Positions 29,192-40,303 of a stretch of DNA of 64,000 nucleotides are shown piece after piece (position 1 is the stretch's first letter; each line of letters begins with the position of its first letter). The notes under the pieces are model-generated. The model made no database searches. It was not told the origin of the DNA and worked only from the letters and a program-made list of their open reading frames with translations. Position numbers and translations under genes: made by a program. The DNA is taken from the NCBI RefSeq assembly GCF_038784515.1, contig NZ_CP152376.1:3100001-3164000 (forward strand), in the 5' to 3' direction. This DNA is from Rhodoferax sp. GW822-FHT02A01 (GTDB lineage: Bacteria; Pseudomonadota; Gammaproteobacteria; Burkholderiales; Burkholderiaceae_C).

Positions 29192-29689
29192 TCAGCGCTC
29201 CAGGATGATTTTGACTTCCGACTGCACTTCTTCCAGGTGCTTGGCGCTGATTCGGCCATTGGCCGCATCCTGCAGATCGGCCTGCCAACCAGGCACCGCT
29301 TCGTCAACGCCTTGCAACCAGGCAAACAGGCTGGCCACGGGAAGGTCCGCACCCGTGACTTGACGGGCCAGTTCCTGCACCGAACTGAAGCTGCGTTGAC
29401 CTCCCTGTGCGTCCAGCGTGGCGGAATTTGCGTCCCAGCGCATGCGCGCCACGGTTGTGCCCAGTGGCGAAGTCAGCAGCAATTCACCTTGCGATGGTCT
29501 GCCCTGCAAATCGAAGTTTGCGAAAAAAGCCTGCGGTGGTTTGCTGTAAACACGAACGGCCAGTTTCCCCTGCCAATGGGCCTCATCTGGCGCACGTGTC
29601 TGCAGCGGGGCATTGTTGGCGCAGGCATTGAGCAGGGCGATAGCGCACAAGGCGACCACACTTCGCCAGGTGCAAAAGGTGCGATTCAC
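29192..29689 (-). CDS. lolB: Outer-membrane lipoprotein LolB
   Basis: A 165-residue lipoprotein that accepts lipoproteins from LolA and inserts them in the outer membrane. The signal ends at the lipobox LNAC (cysteine near residue 23). The mature part has the Lol beta-barrel pattern: HWQGKLAVRV, GELLLTSPLGTTVARMRW and the WLQGV motif near the C terminus. Its ATG overlaps the stop of the TPR gene by four bases (ATGA). Confidence 0.93.
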   Translation of the reverse strand: MNRTFCTWRSVVALCAIALLNACANNAPLQTRAPDEAHWQGKLAVRVYSKPPQAFFANFDLQGRPSQGELLLTSPLGTTVARMRWDANSATLDAQGGQRSFSSVQELARQVTGADLPVASLFAWLQGVDEAVPGWQADLQDAANGRISAKHLEEVQSEVKIILER

Positions 29690-31416
29690 GGTGCGCTCAG
29701 ACGTTTGATGGTTTCACGCAGCGTTTCGTTGTCCGGGCTTTGCGCCAGACCTTCTTTCCAGATGGCTTGCGCCTCAGGTTTGAGGCTGAGGGACCACAGT
29801 ACCTCGCCCAGATGGGCTGCAATTTCCGGGTCGGGACGGTTCCGGTATGCGTCCTGCAAAATCTGCCGCGCCTGGGCCAGATTGCCGCTGCGGAATTCCA
29901 CCCAGCCCATGCTGTCCTGGATGAACGGATCGTTGGGGGCCGCTTCCAGCGCCTTGCGGATCAGTTCACGTGCTTCGTCCAGGCGCAACTTGCGATCTGC
30001 CAGTGAATAGCCCAATGCGTTGTAGGCCTGGTAGTAGTCGGGCCTGGCAGCGATCAACTGGCGCAGCAAGGTCTCCATCTCGTCGACCTTGTCCAGCTTC
30101 TCTGCTGCCATGGCCAGGTCATACGCGTAGTCCACGTCGTCCGGGTTGTTTTGTGCCGCCTGTTTCAGCAATTCGTAAGCGGCTTGGTACTGTCTGCTGT
30201 CGCGCAACAGCTGCACCTCCATATTGACCTTGGTGCGTGCATCTTCGGGTTGGAGTTCGGGCGCGGAACGGATCAGGGCGCGGGCTTTGTCCAGTTTGCC
30301 CTGGCGTGCCAGATTGGCAGCACGACGGCCCTGTACGCGCAAGGCATCCTGCGGGCTGTCGATAAGGTCCAGGTAATGCTCGGCTTCGTCCCATTGCTGG
30401 CTTTGTTCCGCCAAATCTGCCAGCATGAAGTAGGCTTGGGTCAAGCCCCGATCCTGCACGGCGTCGGCTGGAGCGTCACCCGCAGGCGCGCGCAGCTTCA
30501 CAAATGTGTTGAGTGCAAAGCGGCCTTCGCTTTCATTTCTCTCCTGCAGGGCCAGCGAGCCACGTACCAGCCAAGCGTCGGCAAAGTCAGGCGTGCTGTC
30601 GTTGATGGCAATGACCTGTGCCTTGGCGTCTTGCAGGCGTTGGGCTTCCAGCAGCTTGCGTACATAGCCCATGCGCAGCTCAGGCCGTGAAGCGGCCTGC
30701 AAGTGCCGAAGCACCATGGCCTCGGCCGCTGGCAGTTTGGGGTCCATGAGGGCCAGTGCCAATTGCACCGGCTCTTCCGCCTTGGGGTTGAGTGCAGCCC
30801 CTTTTCTGGCCGCTTCGAGTGCGCCTTCGCCGTCACCGGCCAGCAGTCGCATGGTGCCTATTGTGGCGTATGCTGCCGGGCCGGTGGTGGCATTGCCGAT
30901 CTCGTTGGACAATGCTTGTTCCACTACTTTGGCAGCCTGCTTTTTGTCATTGACCCGCACGAAGAAGCGCGGCAGTTGTCCGATGGCAGAGGCCCTTTCC
31001 ATACCCTGCAGCAGCGCGAGGTCGCGCCTGACTGGCTCTATCGTTTCGGGCAGTCTGTTCAGGCCAATCAGTATCTGCAACACAAAGCGCAGTGCATTGC
31101 GGGAAGTAGGCTGGGCCTTGGCCCAGGCTTGTGCGGCCTGCAGGGCCGAGTCGCCTGCGCGAGCGCGCAATGCAATTTCCACGGCTCTCTCGAACAATTG
31201 CTCGGAACGGGTCTTTTGCGCAGCATCCAGCATCAACTGAAAGGCAGAGCCGTTGTCACCGCTTTGTGCACTGATCTCCGACACCAGCAACTCATACATC
31301 AGGTCGCCGTTGAGTTCCGAGTTCTGCGGGGTTTTGAATTGCGCCCATGCCGGATGCAACCCCAAGGCCATGAGTAGCATCAGCGGGGCGAGCTTGGAGC
31401 GCTTGAAGAGTGTCAT
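29686..31416 (-). CDS. Exported tetratricopeptide-repeat protein
   Basis: A 576-residue protein with a cleavable signal (ends HPAWAQ near residue 26) and about ten TPR-like helical pairs. The clearest are in the C-terminal third, for example [20 protein letters not shown] and [23 protein letters not shown] proteins beside lolB are widespread and are thought to be periplasmic or outer-membrane scaffolds, but no reaction is known. The start at 31416 gives the signal peptide. It diverges from mutM with 51 bases between starts. Confidence 0.85.
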   Translation of the reverse strand: MTLFKRSKLAPLMLLMALGLHPAWAQFKTPQNSELNGDLMYELLVSEISAQSGDNGSAFQLMLDAAQKTRSEQLFERAVEIALRARAGDSALQAAQAWAKAQPTSRNALRFVLQILIGLNRLPETIEPVRRDLALLQGMERASAIGQLPRFFVRVNDKKQAAKVVEQALSNEIGNATTGPAAYATIGTMRLLAGDGEGALEAARKGAALNPKAEEPVQLALALMDPKLPAAEAMVLRHLQAASRPELRMGYVRKLLEAQRLQDAKAQVIAINDSTPDFADAWLVRGSLALQERNESEGRFALNTFVKLRAPAGDAPADAVQDRGLTQAYFMLADLAEQSQQWDEAEHYLDLIDSPQDALRVQGRRAANLARQGKLDKARALIRSAPELQPEDARTKVNMEVQLLRDSRQYQAAYELLKQAAQNNPDDVDYAYDLAMAAEKLDKVDEMETLLRQLIAARPDYYQAYNALGYSLADRKLRLDEARELIRKALEAAPNDPFIQDSMGWVEFRSGNLAQARQILQDAYRNRPDPEIAAHLGEVLWSLSLKPEAQAIWKEGLAQSPDNETLRETIKRLSAP

Positions 31417-31467
31417 CAGGCCATAATAATCCAACACGAGAAGCCTTCGTCAACCTGTGACCACCCC

Positions 31468-32283
31468 ATGCCCGAACTACCGGAAGTTGAAGTTACCCGC
31501 CTGAGTTTTGTGGATGCCATCCGGGGTGCCTCCATTGTCGCAGTCCGCATGGGCAAACCCTTGCGCTGGCCGCTGGGCGTGCAACCCGAGCGCCTCGTCG
31601 GGCAAACCGTGCGGGACGTGCGCAGGCGCGGCAAATACCTGTTGATTGATCTGAGCGATGGCCTGCTGCTGCTGCATCTGGGCATGTCCGGCAGTGTGGT
31701 CTTTACCCGGGATTTACCGCCAGCCGGCAAGCACGACCACTTTGAGTTGCAAACCAGCCATGGCACTTTGCGCCTGAATGATCCCAGACGATTTGGAGCG
31801 GTGGTCTTTGCGCACGATGAAGCGGACCCGTTGGCGTGCAAGCTGTTGGGCAAGCTGGGGGTGGAGCCTCTGGGAGAGTCATTCCAGGTGGCGCAGTTCC
31901 ACCAGGGATTGCAGTCGCGTAGTGCTCCTATCAAACAGGTGTTGTTGGCGGGGGACCTAGTCGTGGGTGTGGGCAATATCTACGCGTCCGAAGCCCTGTT
32001 CCTGGCGGGTATTCGCCCCACAACCCGGGCCAACCGCATCAGCCGGCCGCGTGCGGCGAGACTGCAACAGGCCATACGCGATGTGCTGGCGCGCGCCGTG
32101 GCAAAAGGCGGCAGCACCTTGCGTGACTTTTCCAACGCGCAAGGGGAGTCGGGCTACTTTCAGCTTGAAGCCATGGTGTATGGTCGGCAGGGCGAACCCT
32201 GTCGCGTCTGTGGCACCACCATCAAGTCACTGCGGCAGGGGCAGCGCTCCACATTTTTCTGCCCGGTGTGCCAGAAGCCCTGA
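31468..32283 (+). CDS. mutM: Formamidopyrimidine-DNA glycosylase
   Basis: A 271-residue base-excision enzyme that removes 8-oxoguanine and formamidopyrimidines and nicks the abasic site. The mature N terminus PELPEVE carries the catalytic proline and glutamate. The helix-two-turn-helix has [13 protein letters not shown]. The C-terminal zinc finger is [22 protein letters not shown]2-C (four cysteines visible). It is two genes away from mutY, its partner in the GO repair system. Confidence 0.97.
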   Translation: MPELPEVEVTRLSFVDAIRGASIVAVRMGKPLRWPLGVQPERLVGQTVRDVRRRGKYLLIDLSDGLLLLHLGMSGSVVFTRDLPPAGKHDHFELQTSHGTLRLNDPRRFGAVVFAHDEADPLACKLLGKLGVEPLGESFQVAQFHQGLQSRSAPIKQVLLAGDLVVGVGNIYASEALFLAGIRPTTRANRISRPRAARLQQAIRDVLARAVAKGGSTLRDFSNAQGESGYFQLEAMVYGRQGEPCRVCGTTIKSLRQGQRSTFFCPVCQKP

Positions 32284-32331
32284 GTGAAAACTGCAGGCGC
32301 AGTGCTATATTGAAGCAAAGCGGGGGAACAC

Positions 32332-34284
32332 TTGGCCACATCGTTCAATGAGCAACTGGATCAGCATGGCGCATGGCGTCGTGCCTTTGCCTTGCGCCTG
32401 AAGTTGCTCTCGGAATGGATGGCCGACCACGAACTGTTGGATTCCGCGACCCGCGAGCGGCTGCAGCGCCTGGAAGCCCAGGTGCGCGCAGACAAGGTCA
32501 TGGTGGCCTTTGTGGCGGAGTTTTCGCGTGGCAAGTCGGAGATGATCAATGCCATCTTCTTTGCCGGATACGGCAGGCGCATCATGCCCGCCAGCGCGGG
32601 GCGCACCACCATGTGCCCGACCGAAATGGGCTATGACGCCGAAGTACCGCCGTGCCTGCGACTGCTCCCCATAGAGACCCGTTTGCAACCCCAGGCCCTG
32701 ATGGAATGGCGCATGGTTCCCGAAAAGTGGCACCGCGTCGACCTGGATGTACACAACCCCAAGCAGCTAGCCGCGGCTCTGGAAATGGTGTCGCAAACCC
32801 GCAAGGTCACGCAGGAAGAGGCGCGCGCCCTGGGCTTTTGGCAGAGCCAGACGCCCGAGGACAAACCATTGTTGGACGCGGACGGTCTGGTGGAAATCCC
32901 GCTGTGGCGCCACGCCTTGATCAACATCGCACATCCCTTGCTCAAGCAGGGGCTGGTGATACTGGATACACCTGGGCTCAATGCCATCGGCGCCGAGCCT
33001 GAGCTGACGGTGAGTCTGATACCGCAGGCCCAGGCGGTCATCTTCATTCTGGGCGCCGACACCGGCGTTACCAAGTCCGACCTGGACATCTGGCGCGAGC
33101 ATCTGATTTCGGACAGCACCGGAACCGAGGCGCGTCTGGTGGTGCTCAACAAGATTGACACGCTGTGGGACGAACTCAGTACACCCGAGCAGATTGAGGC
33201 ACAAATCGTGCGGCAAAAGGCCAGCACGGCCGAAATCCTGGGTATCCGGGCCGAACAGGTCATTGCCGTGTCGGCGCAAAAAGGCCTGGTTGCCAAAGTC
33301 AACCGCGACGCAGAACTGTTGGAGAAGAGCTGTCTGGGGCAACTGGAAGCGGCGCTGGGTGATGGCATGCTGCTGGCGCGCCAACGCCTGCTTCGGCTGG
33401 CCGTGGACAAGGGCATCTCCGATCTGCGTGACGAAACCGGTCGGGCCATCAATGTGCGTAAGCGCGACCTGACCGAGCAGAAGATGGAACTGCAGGGGCT
33501 GCAGGGCAAGAACGCTTCGGTCATCAAGCACATGCGGGCGCGCATCTCCCAGGAGCAGGCGGACTTTGATCTGGGTGGGGCCAAGATCCATGCGGTGCGA
33601 TCCGTCAATCTCAAGCTGCTAAAGGAAGTGTTTGGCATGCTGGGCTCCAAGGCACTCAAGGCCGAGATGCAGCAGCTCACGGAGTTGCTGACACAAAAAG
33701 GTCTGAAGCTTGGCGTCAAGAAGGCGTATGGCGAAACGTTTGAGCGCCTGCGCGCCAATTTCGCCAAAGTGCAGGGGCTGACCACCGAGATGCAGACCAT
33801 GCTCTCGGCGATGTTCAAGCAGCTCAATACCGAGTACGGATTTTCCCTTCAGACCGTCGCCGAACCGGACTTGGGTTTCTATCTCAAGGACCTGGAGATG
33901 GCGGAGCGTAGCCACCTGCAGTACCTGGGCATCAGCAATGTATTCCGCCTGGCCCAGCCGGAGTTTGTAGACCGGCTGGTGCGTGCGCTGTATTCGCGCA
34001 TTCGCGCCATCAACGAAGTCGCACTGGGTGAAATCGAGTTGTGGAGCAAGTCGGCGGCAGCCCAGTTGGATGCCCAACTGCGTGAGCGCCGCCGTGCATT
34101 TGCCCGGCGCATGGAGGCCATAGACCGCATCCAGCAGGCTGCAGGCGGCCTGGATGACCGGATACAGGAGTTTGATCAGCAAGAACAGGACATCGCGCAG
34201 CTCGAAGCCAAGTTGTTCGAGCTGACTTCGCACCTGATGGACACCGAACAAGCCAAGGCACCAGTGGACCTGGAGATCGCCTGA
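32332..34284 (+). CDS. Dynamin-like GTPase
   Basis: A 650-residue large GTPase. The G1 loop is VAEFSRGKSEMINA (about residues 62-75), the switch threonines lie in AGRTTMCPTE, G3 is LDTPGLNA and G4 is LNKID. The rest is mostly alpha-helical with coiled-coil stretches (about 380-450 and 590-640), as in the stalk of bacterial dynamin-like proteins. The start is TTG at 32332, preceded by GGGGGAA. Bacterial relatives remodel or protect membranes. Its position between mutM and mutY, two bases before mutY, suggests cotranscription with repair genes. Confidence 0.82.
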   Translation: MATSFNEQLDQHGAWRRAFALRLKLLSEWMADHELLDSATRERLQRLEAQVRADKVMVAFVAEFSRGKSEMINAIFFAGYGRRIMPASAGRTTMCPTEMGYDAEVPPCLRLLPIETRLQPQALMEWRMVPEKWHRVDLDVHNPKQLAAALEMVSQTRKVTQEEARALGFWQSQTPEDKPLLDADGLVEIPLWRHALINIAHPLLKQGLVILDTPGLNAIGAEPELTVSLIPQAQAVIFILGADTGVTKSDLDIWREHLISDSTGTEARLVVLNKIDTLWDELSTPEQIEAQIVRQKASTAEILGIRAEQVIAVSAQKGLVAKVNRDAELLEKSCLGQLEAALGDGMLLARQRLLRLAVDKGISDLRDETGRAINVRKRDLTEQKMELQGLQGKNASVIKHMRARISQEQADFDLGGAKIHAVRSVNLKLLKEVFGMLGSKALKAEMQQLTELLTQKGLKLGVKKAYGETFERLRANFAKVQGLTTEMQTMLSAMFKQLNTEYGFSLQTVAEPDLGFYLKDLEMAERSHLQYLGISNVFRLAQPEFVDRLVRALYSRIRAINEVALGEIELWSKSAAAQLDAQLRERRRAFARRMEAIDRIQQAAGGLDDRIQEFDQQEQDIAQLEAKLFELTSHLMDTEQAKAPVDLEIA

Positions 34285-34286
34285 GC

Positions 34287-35330
34287 GTGTCCAGCAAGAC
34301 GGATGATTTCGCCACCCGCGTGGTGCGGTGGCAAGCGCAGCATGGTCGCAACGACCTGCCCTGGCAGAACACGCGCGACCCGTACCGCGTGTGGCTCTCG
34401 GAAATCATGCTGCAGCAAACGCAGGTGGCAACGGTCAAAGCCTACTTCGCACGATTTCTGAAAAAGTGCCCGGACGTGGCTGCCCTGGCTGCTGCCAGCC
34501 AGGACGAAGTGCTGGGCCTGTGGAGTGGTCTGGGTTACTACAGCCGGGCCCGCAATCTGCACCGTTGCGCGCAGGATGTCATGCGCCTGCATGGCGGCGC
34601 CTTTCCGGCGGATGCGCAAACGCTGGCAACTTTGCCCGGTATTGGTCCGTCCACTGCGGCCGCCATTGCCTCGCTGTGCTTTTCCGAGCGGGTTGCGATT
34701 CTGGACGCCAACGTCAAGCGGGTGGTGACGCGCGTGCGGGGCTTTGAAGGCGATGTTGCGGTAGCGGCCAATGCGCGCGCCCTATGGGATGCCGCCAGTT
34801 CGCTGTTGCCCACACCCCAACGTGCCGAGCAGGACATGGCGCGCTACACGCAAGGCATGATGGATCTGGGTGCCATGGTGTGCACACCCAGGAAGCCGAT
34901 GTGCCTGCATTGCCCGGTGCAACAGGACTGCATTGCCTTCAAGAACGGGAACCCCGAAGACTTCCCGGTGCGTAGCCGCAAGCTCAAGCGCAGTAGCCAG
35001 TCAATCTGGCTGCTATGGGCGCAGACACGCGCGGGCGCGGTGTGGCTGGATCGGCGACCCACGCCGGGCGTGTGGGCGGGGCTGCATTGCCTGCCCCTGT
35101 TCGAGAGTGAGGCCGACCTGCGCAACGCATTGCCAGGCAGGTTCCAGGAGCTACTGCAGTGCGAGCCGGCCTTCACACATGTGCTGACGCACAAGGACTT
35201 GCACCTGCACGCCTGCCGCGTACAGCTCGCTGCAAGCAACCGGTTGGGTGAGGGGCGCTGGGTGATGCCGGAAGAGTGGCCCACCCTGGGGCTTCCGGCA
35301 CCGGTACGCAAATTGCTGGAACGCGGCTGA
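34287..35330 (+). CDS. mutY: Adenine DNA glycosylase MutY
   Basis: A 347-residue enzyme that removes A mispaired with 8-oxoG. The catalytic HhH-GPD core holds WLSEIMLQQTQV with the catalytic glutamate, LPGIGPSTAAAI as the helix-hairpin-helix, and LDANVKRV with the catalytic aspartate. The iron-sulphur site has four cysteines (CTPRKPMCLHCPVQQDC). The C-terminal NUDIX-like domain recognises 8-oxoG. GTG at 34287 is the start, two bases after the dynamin gene stop. Confidence 0.96.
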   Translation: MSSKTDDFATRVVRWQAQHGRNDLPWQNTRDPYRVWLSEIMLQQTQVATVKAYFARFLKKCPDVAALAAASQDEVLGLWSGLGYYSRARNLHRCAQDVMRLHGGAFPADAQTLATLPGIGPSTAAAIASLCFSERVAILDANVKRVVTRVRGFEGDVAVAANARALWDAASSLLPTPQRAEQDMARYTQGMMDLGAMVCTPRKPMCLHCPVQQDCIAFKNGNPEDFPVRSRKLKRSSQSIWLLWAQTRAGAVWLDRRPTPGVWAGLHCLPLFESEADLRNALPGRFQELLQCEPAFTHVLTHKDLHLHACRVQLAASNRLGEGRWVMPEEWPTLGLPAPVRKLLERG

Positions 35331-35343
35331 CAGCCGTTTTGCG

Positions 35344-36270
35344 CTAGTGGTGGGCGCGCCCGTCCATTTCGCGGTGCCGCTTGAGCGTCACCCATTGGGC
35401 TTCAAAATGGCGTGCCAGTTGCTCCACCAGATACACCGAGCGATGCTGACCGCCGGTGCAGCCGATGGCCACCGTCACATAGCTGCGGTTGTCACGGGCC
35501 AGGTCAGGCAGCCAGCTTTCCACAAAACCGCTGATCTGCTCAAACATGCGCCGCACATCGGCCTGCTCTTGCAGAAAATCTGCAACCGGTTTGTCCTGTC
35601 CGGTCAGTGCCCTCAGTTCAGGCTCGTAGTGCGGGTTGGGTAGCATGCGCACATCAAACATGAAGTCCGCATCCGTAGGTACACCGCGCTTGAATGCAAA
35701 TGATTCGAACACCAGAGTCAGTTGCGCACTTGGACTGGACACCAGCGCTTTGACATAGCCCTGCAGCTGGGCCGGGCGGATCATGCTGGTATCGATGACG
35801 TGGGCCTGTGCGCGCAGCGCAGCCAACAGGTCGCGCTCCAGTTCAATGGCCTCTATCAGCGCGTGCCGCTGGTCCGTGCTGGCGGTGTCGGTTGCGGCAA
35901 TCCGAGTCGGTGCTTGCGAGAGCGGATGTTTGCGCCGGGTTTCTGAGTAACGCCGGACCAGAGTATCCGTGCTGGAGTCCAGAAACAGAGGTTTGACCAC
36001 CACCCCCTGGGCCCGCAGAGCATTCAGCTGTTCGGGAACCTGGGGCAGGGACGTCGCGCTGCGAACGTCCATGGCGATCGCAAGCTGACGGGCCCTGTGC
36101 TGCAGCTCCAGTTGCACGAAGGGCAGCAGCAGTTCCGGGGGCAGGTTGTCCACGCAATAGAAACCGGCATCTTCGAGCGCATGCAGCGCCACCGATTTGC
36201 CGGAGCCCGACATGCCGGTGATGAGCACGATCTCCATCGGGCTGCCGCTGTCTTTGGAGGCGGTCGTCAT
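35344..36270 (-). CDS. rapZ: RNase adapter RapZ / P-loop nucleotide-binding protein
   Basis: A 308-residue protein of the RapZ/YvcJ family. The Walker A motif is [14 protein letters not shown], followed by [11 protein letters not shown]. The C-terminal half has [21 protein letters not shown] and the strongly conserved [16 protein letters not shown] with cysteine and histidine. In enterobacteria RapZ directs RNase E to the sRNA GlmZ to control GlmS; whether that holds in this lineage is not known. Its ATG at 36270 overlaps the recN stop (ATGA); an internal ATG at 36237 is possible. Confidence 0.93.
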   Translation of the reverse strand: MTTASKDSGSPMEIVLITGMSGSGKSVALHALEDAGFYCVDNLPPELLLPFVQLELQHRARQLAIAMDVRSATSLPQVPEQLNALRAQGVVVKPLFLDSSTDTLVRRYSETRRKHPLSQAPTRIAATDTASTDQRHALIEAIELERDLLAALRAQAHVIDTSMIRPAQLQGYVKALVSSPSAQLTLVFESFAFKRGVPTDADFMFDVRMLPNPHYEPELRALTGQDKPVADFLQEQADVRRMFEQISGFVESWLPDLARDNRSYVTVAIGCTGGQHRSVYLVEQLARHFEAQWVTLKRHREMDGRAHH

Positions 36271-37916
36271 GTGCCGGCCTGCAGCATTTCTTTGGCATGT
36301 GCCAGGGTGGTGCTGGAGAGTTTCTCGCCACCCAGCATGCGCGCAATTTCGCCCACCCGTGCTTCGCCCAGCACCGCGGTAACGGTGCTGAGTGTGATCT
36401 TGCCTTGCATCTGTTTGGACACTCGCATGTGGTGATCGGCGCAGGCAGCCACCTGGGGCAAATGGGTCACGGCCAGTACCTGACGGTCCACGCCGAGCTG
36501 GCGCATCAGCCGCCCCACGGTCTCGGCCACGGCGCCACCCACGCCGGAATCCACTTCGTCAAAGACCAGGGTTTGTGCGGTGCCCAATTGGCTGGTGGTC
36601 ACGGCAATGGCCAATGCCATGCGAGAGAGCTCACCGCCGGAAGCCACCTTGCCCACCGGTCGTGGGGTACTGCCGGCGTGGCCAGCCACCAAGAACTGCA
36701 CCTCTTCCAGGCCGCTTTGTTGTGGCTGAGCCAGTGGCTCCAGCGCCACCACGAACTGCCCGCCCTGCATGCCCAGACCTTGCATGGCCTGGGTGATGGA
36801 GGCTGCCAGCTTGGGGGCGGCCTTGGCGCGCTGGGCCGACAGCGCCTTTGCTTCGGACATGTAGGCAGCGTGCGCCTTGCGTTCGGTCTTTTCCAGGCCT
36901 TGCAGATCGGTGGCAGCGTCCAGTTGGGCCAGTTCCTCGCGCCAGGACGCGAGCAGGCCGGCCAGCTCTTCGGGCGGGCGCTTGTAGCGGCGCGCCAGGG
37001 ACACCCACAAGGTCATGCGGGAATCCAGCTCCGCCAGCCGTTCGGGATCGAGTTCGGTGCGCCTTGCATACCCGCGCAGGGTGCGTACCACGTCTTCCAC
37101 CTGGGCCACGCTGCTGCCCAGGGCAGCAATAGGGTCGGCAAAGTCGGGCTCCAGATGGGCTTGGTGCTGCAAGGCCTGCAAGGCTGCATTCATTGCGTGC
37201 AATGCGTTGGTGTCCGCATCTTCCAGCAGTTCCACCACACCTTGGGCGGCGTCCAGCAGGGCTTGCCCATGGGCCAGACGGCTGTGGCTGGTGTTGAGTT
37301 CGGGCCACTCGTCGGGCAGCGGGTTGAGCTTTTCCAGCTCGCCGATCTGCCAGGCCAGGCGCTCGCGCTCACGTTGCAGCGAGTCCTGTGCTTGCGTGGC
37401 TTTTTCCAATGCGGCTTGGGCGCTGCGCCACGCGGTCCAGAGCTGGCTGAGCGTGGCGGTGGAAATCTTGGCATAGGCGTCCAGCAGGCCGCGTACCGCA
37501 TCGGGTCGGGTCAGGCTTTGCCAGGCGTGCTGTCCGTGGATGTCCAGCAATTGCTCGCCGATGCTGCGCAGCTGCTGCGCGGTGGCCGGGCTGCCATTGA
37601 CCCAGGCGCGGCTCTTGCCCTGGGTGTCCACCGTGCGGCGCAGCAGCAGCGAGTCGCCCGCTTCAAAGCCAGCTTCATCCAGCAGGGCCTGCAAGGCTGG
37701 CGCATGGTCAAACTCTGCGCTCACGTCCGTGCGCGAGGCGCCTTCGCGGATCACTCCCATATCGGCACGCGCGCCTGTGACCAGCTGCAGCGCGTCCACC
37801 AAAATGGATTTGCCCGCTCCTGTTTCGCCGGTCAGCACGGTGAAACCGCGCTCCAGCTCCAGCTCCAGTTCGCTGACGATGACAAAGTCCCGCAGAACAA
37901 TGCGCTTCAAGGCCAT
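36267..37916 (-). CDS. recN: DNA repair protein RecN
   Basis: A 549-residue SMC-like ATPase for double-strand-break repair. Walker A is [17 protein letters not shown] near residue 30. A coiled-coil middle of about 200 residues follows. The ABC signature lies in [14 protein letters not shown] and Walker B is [12 protein letters not shown]. The gene starts three bases after the nadK stop and overlaps rapZ, so nadK-recN-rapZ is one operon. Confidence 0.97.
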   Translation of the reverse strand: MALKRIVLRDFVIVSELELELERGFTVLTGETGAGKSILVDALQLVTGARADMGVIREGASRTDVSAEFDHAPALQALLDEAGFEAGDSLLLRRTVDTQGKSRAWVNGSPATAQQLRSIGEQLLDIHGQHAWQSLTRPDAVRGLLDAYAKISTATLSQLWTAWRSAQAALEKATQAQDSLQRERERLAWQIGELEKLNPLPDEWPELNTSHSRLAHGQALLDAAQGVVELLEDADTNALHAMNAALQALQHQAHLEPDFADPIAALGSSVAQVEDVVRTLRGYARRTELDPERLAELDSRMTLWVSLARRYKRPPEELAGLLASWREELAQLDAATDLQGLEKTERKAHAAYMSEAKALSAQRAKAAPKLAASITQAMQGLGMQGGQFVVALEPLAQPQQSGLEEVQFLVAGHAGSTPRPVGKVASGGELSRMALAIAVTTSQLGTAQTLVFDEVDSGVGGAVAETVGRLMRQLGVDRQVLAVTHLPQVAACADHHMRVSKQMQGKITLSTVTAVLGEARVGEIARMLGGEKLSSTTLAHAKEMLQAGT

Positions 37917-37919
37917 GGC

Positions 37920-38822
37920 TCAGACTACCCCTTCATTCCAATGCATTTTCTGACGCAGCGTATCAAAGTACGACCAACCTTTGGGATGTAAGAACTTCAC
38001 CCGGTGCTCGGAGCGCGTGACCACAATGCGGTCGCCGTGCATCAGGGATGCCAGACTTTGCGTATCAAAGCTGGCGCTGGCATCGCGCCCGGCAACGATC
38101 TCCACCGCGATTTCGCCCGCGCTGGTCAGCACAATGGGCCGGTTGGACAGGGTGTGCGGCGCGATCGGCACGATCACCCAGCCGTCAATGGCTGGATGCA
38201 TCAGTGGCCCGCCAGCGGACAACGAATAGGCGGTAGAGCCGGTGGGGGAGGCGATGATCAGGCCGTCGGCGCGCTGGTTCGCCACAAAGTGCCCATCCAC
38301 CTCCATGCGCAGCTCCACCATGCCGGAGCTGGCGCCCCGGTTGACCACCACGTCGTTCATGGCCAGCGCGCTGAATACGCAAGTGCCGTCGCGAATGACC
38401 CTGCCCTGGATCAGGCTGCGCTGGTCTTCCATGTAGTCGCCCGCCAGCATGGGTGCCAGCACGGCCTTGTACTGACCAAAGGGGATGTCGGTGATGAAGC
38501 CCAGCCGACCCTGGTTGATACCGATCAGCGGCACCTTGTAGGGCGCCAACTGGCGGCCCACACCCAGCATGGTGCCGTCACCACCCACCACCAGGCACAG
38601 GTCGCATTGCTGGCCAATCGCGTCCACATTCAGTGTGGCATAGCGTGTCATGCCCATGTTGGAAGCGGTTTCGGCCTCCAGATACAGGTCGCAGCCCAGG
38701 TCCAGAACGTAGTTGGCGATTTCCTCCAGCGCCTGGCGAGAATGCGCGCCAGCCGGCCCGGAAATGGTGCTTTGGTACTTGCCGACCAAAGCGACTTGGC
38801 GAAATTGAGACAGCGACTTCAT
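37920..38822 (-). CDS. nadK: NAD kinase
   Basis: A 300-residue enzyme that phosphorylates NAD to NADP. The GGDGTMLG motif near residue 75 carries the catalytic aspartate. [10 protein letters not shown], the NDVVVNRG motif and [15 protein letters not shown] bind NAD and ATP. ATG at 38822 (MKSLSQF) is the likely start, two codons after an earlier ATG. It diverges from hrcA with 28 bases between start codons. Confidence 0.96.
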   Translation of the reverse strand: MKSLSQFRQVALVGKYQSTISGPAGAHSRQALEEIANYVLDLGCDLYLEAETASNMGMTRYATLNVDAIGQQCDLCLVVGGDGTMLGVGRQLAPYKVPLIGINQGRLGFITDIPFGQYKAVLAPMLAGDYMEDQRSLIQGRVIRDGTCVFSALAMNDVVVNRGASSGMVELRMEVDGHFVANQRADGLIIASPTGSTAYSLSAGGPLMHPAIDGWVIVPIAPHTLSNRPIVLTSAGEIAVEIVAGRDASASFDTQSLASLMHGDRIVVTRSEHRVKFLHPKGWSYFDTLRQKMHWNEGVV

Positions 38823-38850
38823 TCGCAAATTAGAGCACTAAAATGTTTAC

Positions 38851-39858
38851 ATGCTCGATGAACGTTCCAAGTTGTTGCTGAAAGCTCTGGTAGAGCGCTA
38901 CATAGCCGACGGACAACCTGTTGGCAGCCGCACACTGTCAAAAGCATCGGGCCTGGAACTGTCGCCTGCCACCATCCGCAATGTGATGTCGGATCTGGAG
39001 GAACTGGGGCTCATCGTCAGCCCCCACACTTCGGCCGGGCGCATACCCACGGCGCGCGGCTATCGCCTGTTTGTGGACACCATGCTCACGGTGCAGCCTT
39101 CGCAATATGCATCGCACAGCCTGGCTCCGGATCAGCCGCAAAAGGTCATCTCCAATGCGGCCAACCTGCTGTCCAACCTGTCGCAGTTTGTGGGTGTGGT
39201 GATCGCGCCACGCCGCACATCGACCTTCCGCCACATGGAGTTTTTGCGCCTGTCGGAGAAACGCCTGCTGGTCATCATTGTCTCGCCCGACGGCGATGTG
39301 CAAAACCGCGTGATCTTCACCGAGGTGGACTACTCACAGTCCCAATTGGTGGAAGCGGCCAATTTCCTCAACAGCAACTACGTGGGGCTGGACATCGACC
39401 AGGTCCGTACGCGCCTTCAGGGGGAGGTGGAAAGCCTGCGCTCCGAGATAGCCAACCTGATGCAGGCGGCGGTGAACGTCAGCTCGGAGGCCATGAGCAA
39501 TACCGAGGATGAGGTGGTGATCGCTGGTGAGCGCAACCTGCTCTCCGTGTCCGACTTTTCCAGCGATATGAGCCATTTGCGGCGCGCCTTTGACCTGTTC
39601 GAGCAAAAGGCCCAGCTCATGCGTCTGCTGGACATCGCCGGTCAGGCTGAAGGAGTGCGCATCTACATTGGCGGCGAGAGCCAGGTGGTGCCGTTTGAGG
39701 AGCTATCCATCGTCAGCAGCCCCTACGAAGTGGATGGCAAGGTGGTGGGTACGTTGGGCGTTATCGGCCCAACACGCATGCCCTATGACCGCATGATCCA
39801 GATTGTGGACATTACGTCCAAATTGGTCAGCAACGCGCTAAGCCACCACAGCAAATAG
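38851..39858 (+). CDS. hrcA: Heat-inducible transcription repressor HrcA
   Basis: A 335-residue repressor that binds CIRCE elements at groE/dnaK promoters and senses chaperone load. The N-terminal winged helix has [15 protein letters not shown] and [18 protein letters not shown], followed by [16 protein letters not shown]. The middle GAF-like domain and C-terminal dimerisation part ([21 protein letters not shown]) are complete. I see no proper CIRCE in the 28 bases upstream, so autoregulation through a nearby CIRCE is not supported. Confidence 0.96.
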   Translation: MLDERSKLLLKALVERYIADGQPVGSRTLSKASGLELSPATIRNVMSDLEELGLIVSPHTSAGRIPTARGYRLFVDTMLTVQPSQYASHSLAPDQPQKVISNAANLLSNLSQFVGVVIAPRRTSTFRHMEFLRLSEKRLLVIIVSPDGDVQNRVIFTEVDYSQSQLVEAANFLNSNYVGLDIDQVRTRLQGEVESLRSEIANLMQAAVNVSSEAMSNTEDEVVIAGERNLLSVSDFSSDMSHLRRAFDLFEQKAQLMRLLDIAGQAEGVRIYIGGESQVVPFEELSIVSSPYEVDGKVVGTLGVIGPTRMPYDRMIQIVDITSKLVSNALSHHSK

Positions 39859-39882
39859 GGCTGCGGGGCGCTGGCGGGGCCG

Positions 39883-40155
39883 TCAGGCCAGTGAAATGGC
39901 GTTCAGGCCGAATTCGTGCATGCCCTCGCGCAGCTCTTCGATGGAGACGATGAAGTGCTTGGAAACAATGGTGACGGCATCATTGTTGGCCGCCTGCTCC
40001 AGTGGAATGAAGGAGCGGGCGTCATTGAGCAGATCCTGCAGCCGGTGTTCCTTGGGCAGGTGAATGTAGCCGCGGTAGCGTGAACCATCGTGCATCAGCA
40101 CGGAAACCAGGATGGCGTTCGTTTCTTTACGCGGATCGCTTGATGATTGAGTCAT
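39883..40155 (-). CDS. Conserved hypothetical small protein (DUF6812-like)
   Basis: A soluble protein of about 90 residues. The core NAILVSVLMHDGSRYRGYIHLPKEHRLQDLLNDARSF suggests a small beta-sheet domain of a type seen in uncharacterised betaproteobacterial proteins. The ATG at 40155 has GGGGGA seven bases upstream; an ATG nine codons earlier lacks a site. It is the last chromosomal gene before tRNA-Ile. No function can be given. Confidence 0.6.
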   Translation of the reverse strand: MTQSSSDPRKETNAILVSVLMHDGSRYRGYIHLPKEHRLQDLLNDARSFIPLEQAANNDAVTIVSKHFIVSIEELREGMHEFGLNAISLA

Positions 40156-40303
40156 GGAATTCCCCCTTGCCGTTGCCGACAATGCGCACTTGTTTGCCAG
40201 AGATTCTATCCAGCCTGGGTCCTTTTGAGAGGGTTTTCACGGATGGTGATGTTGCGCCCAGGTTTGGTGTGGCGTCAACCCCATTACAATCTCGCCTTCG
40301 GTT

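Noticed and set aside
38829..38850. CIRCE operator in front of hrcA
   Set aside because: TTAGAGCACTAA is present, but the nine-base half-sites with nine-base spacing of CIRCE are not.
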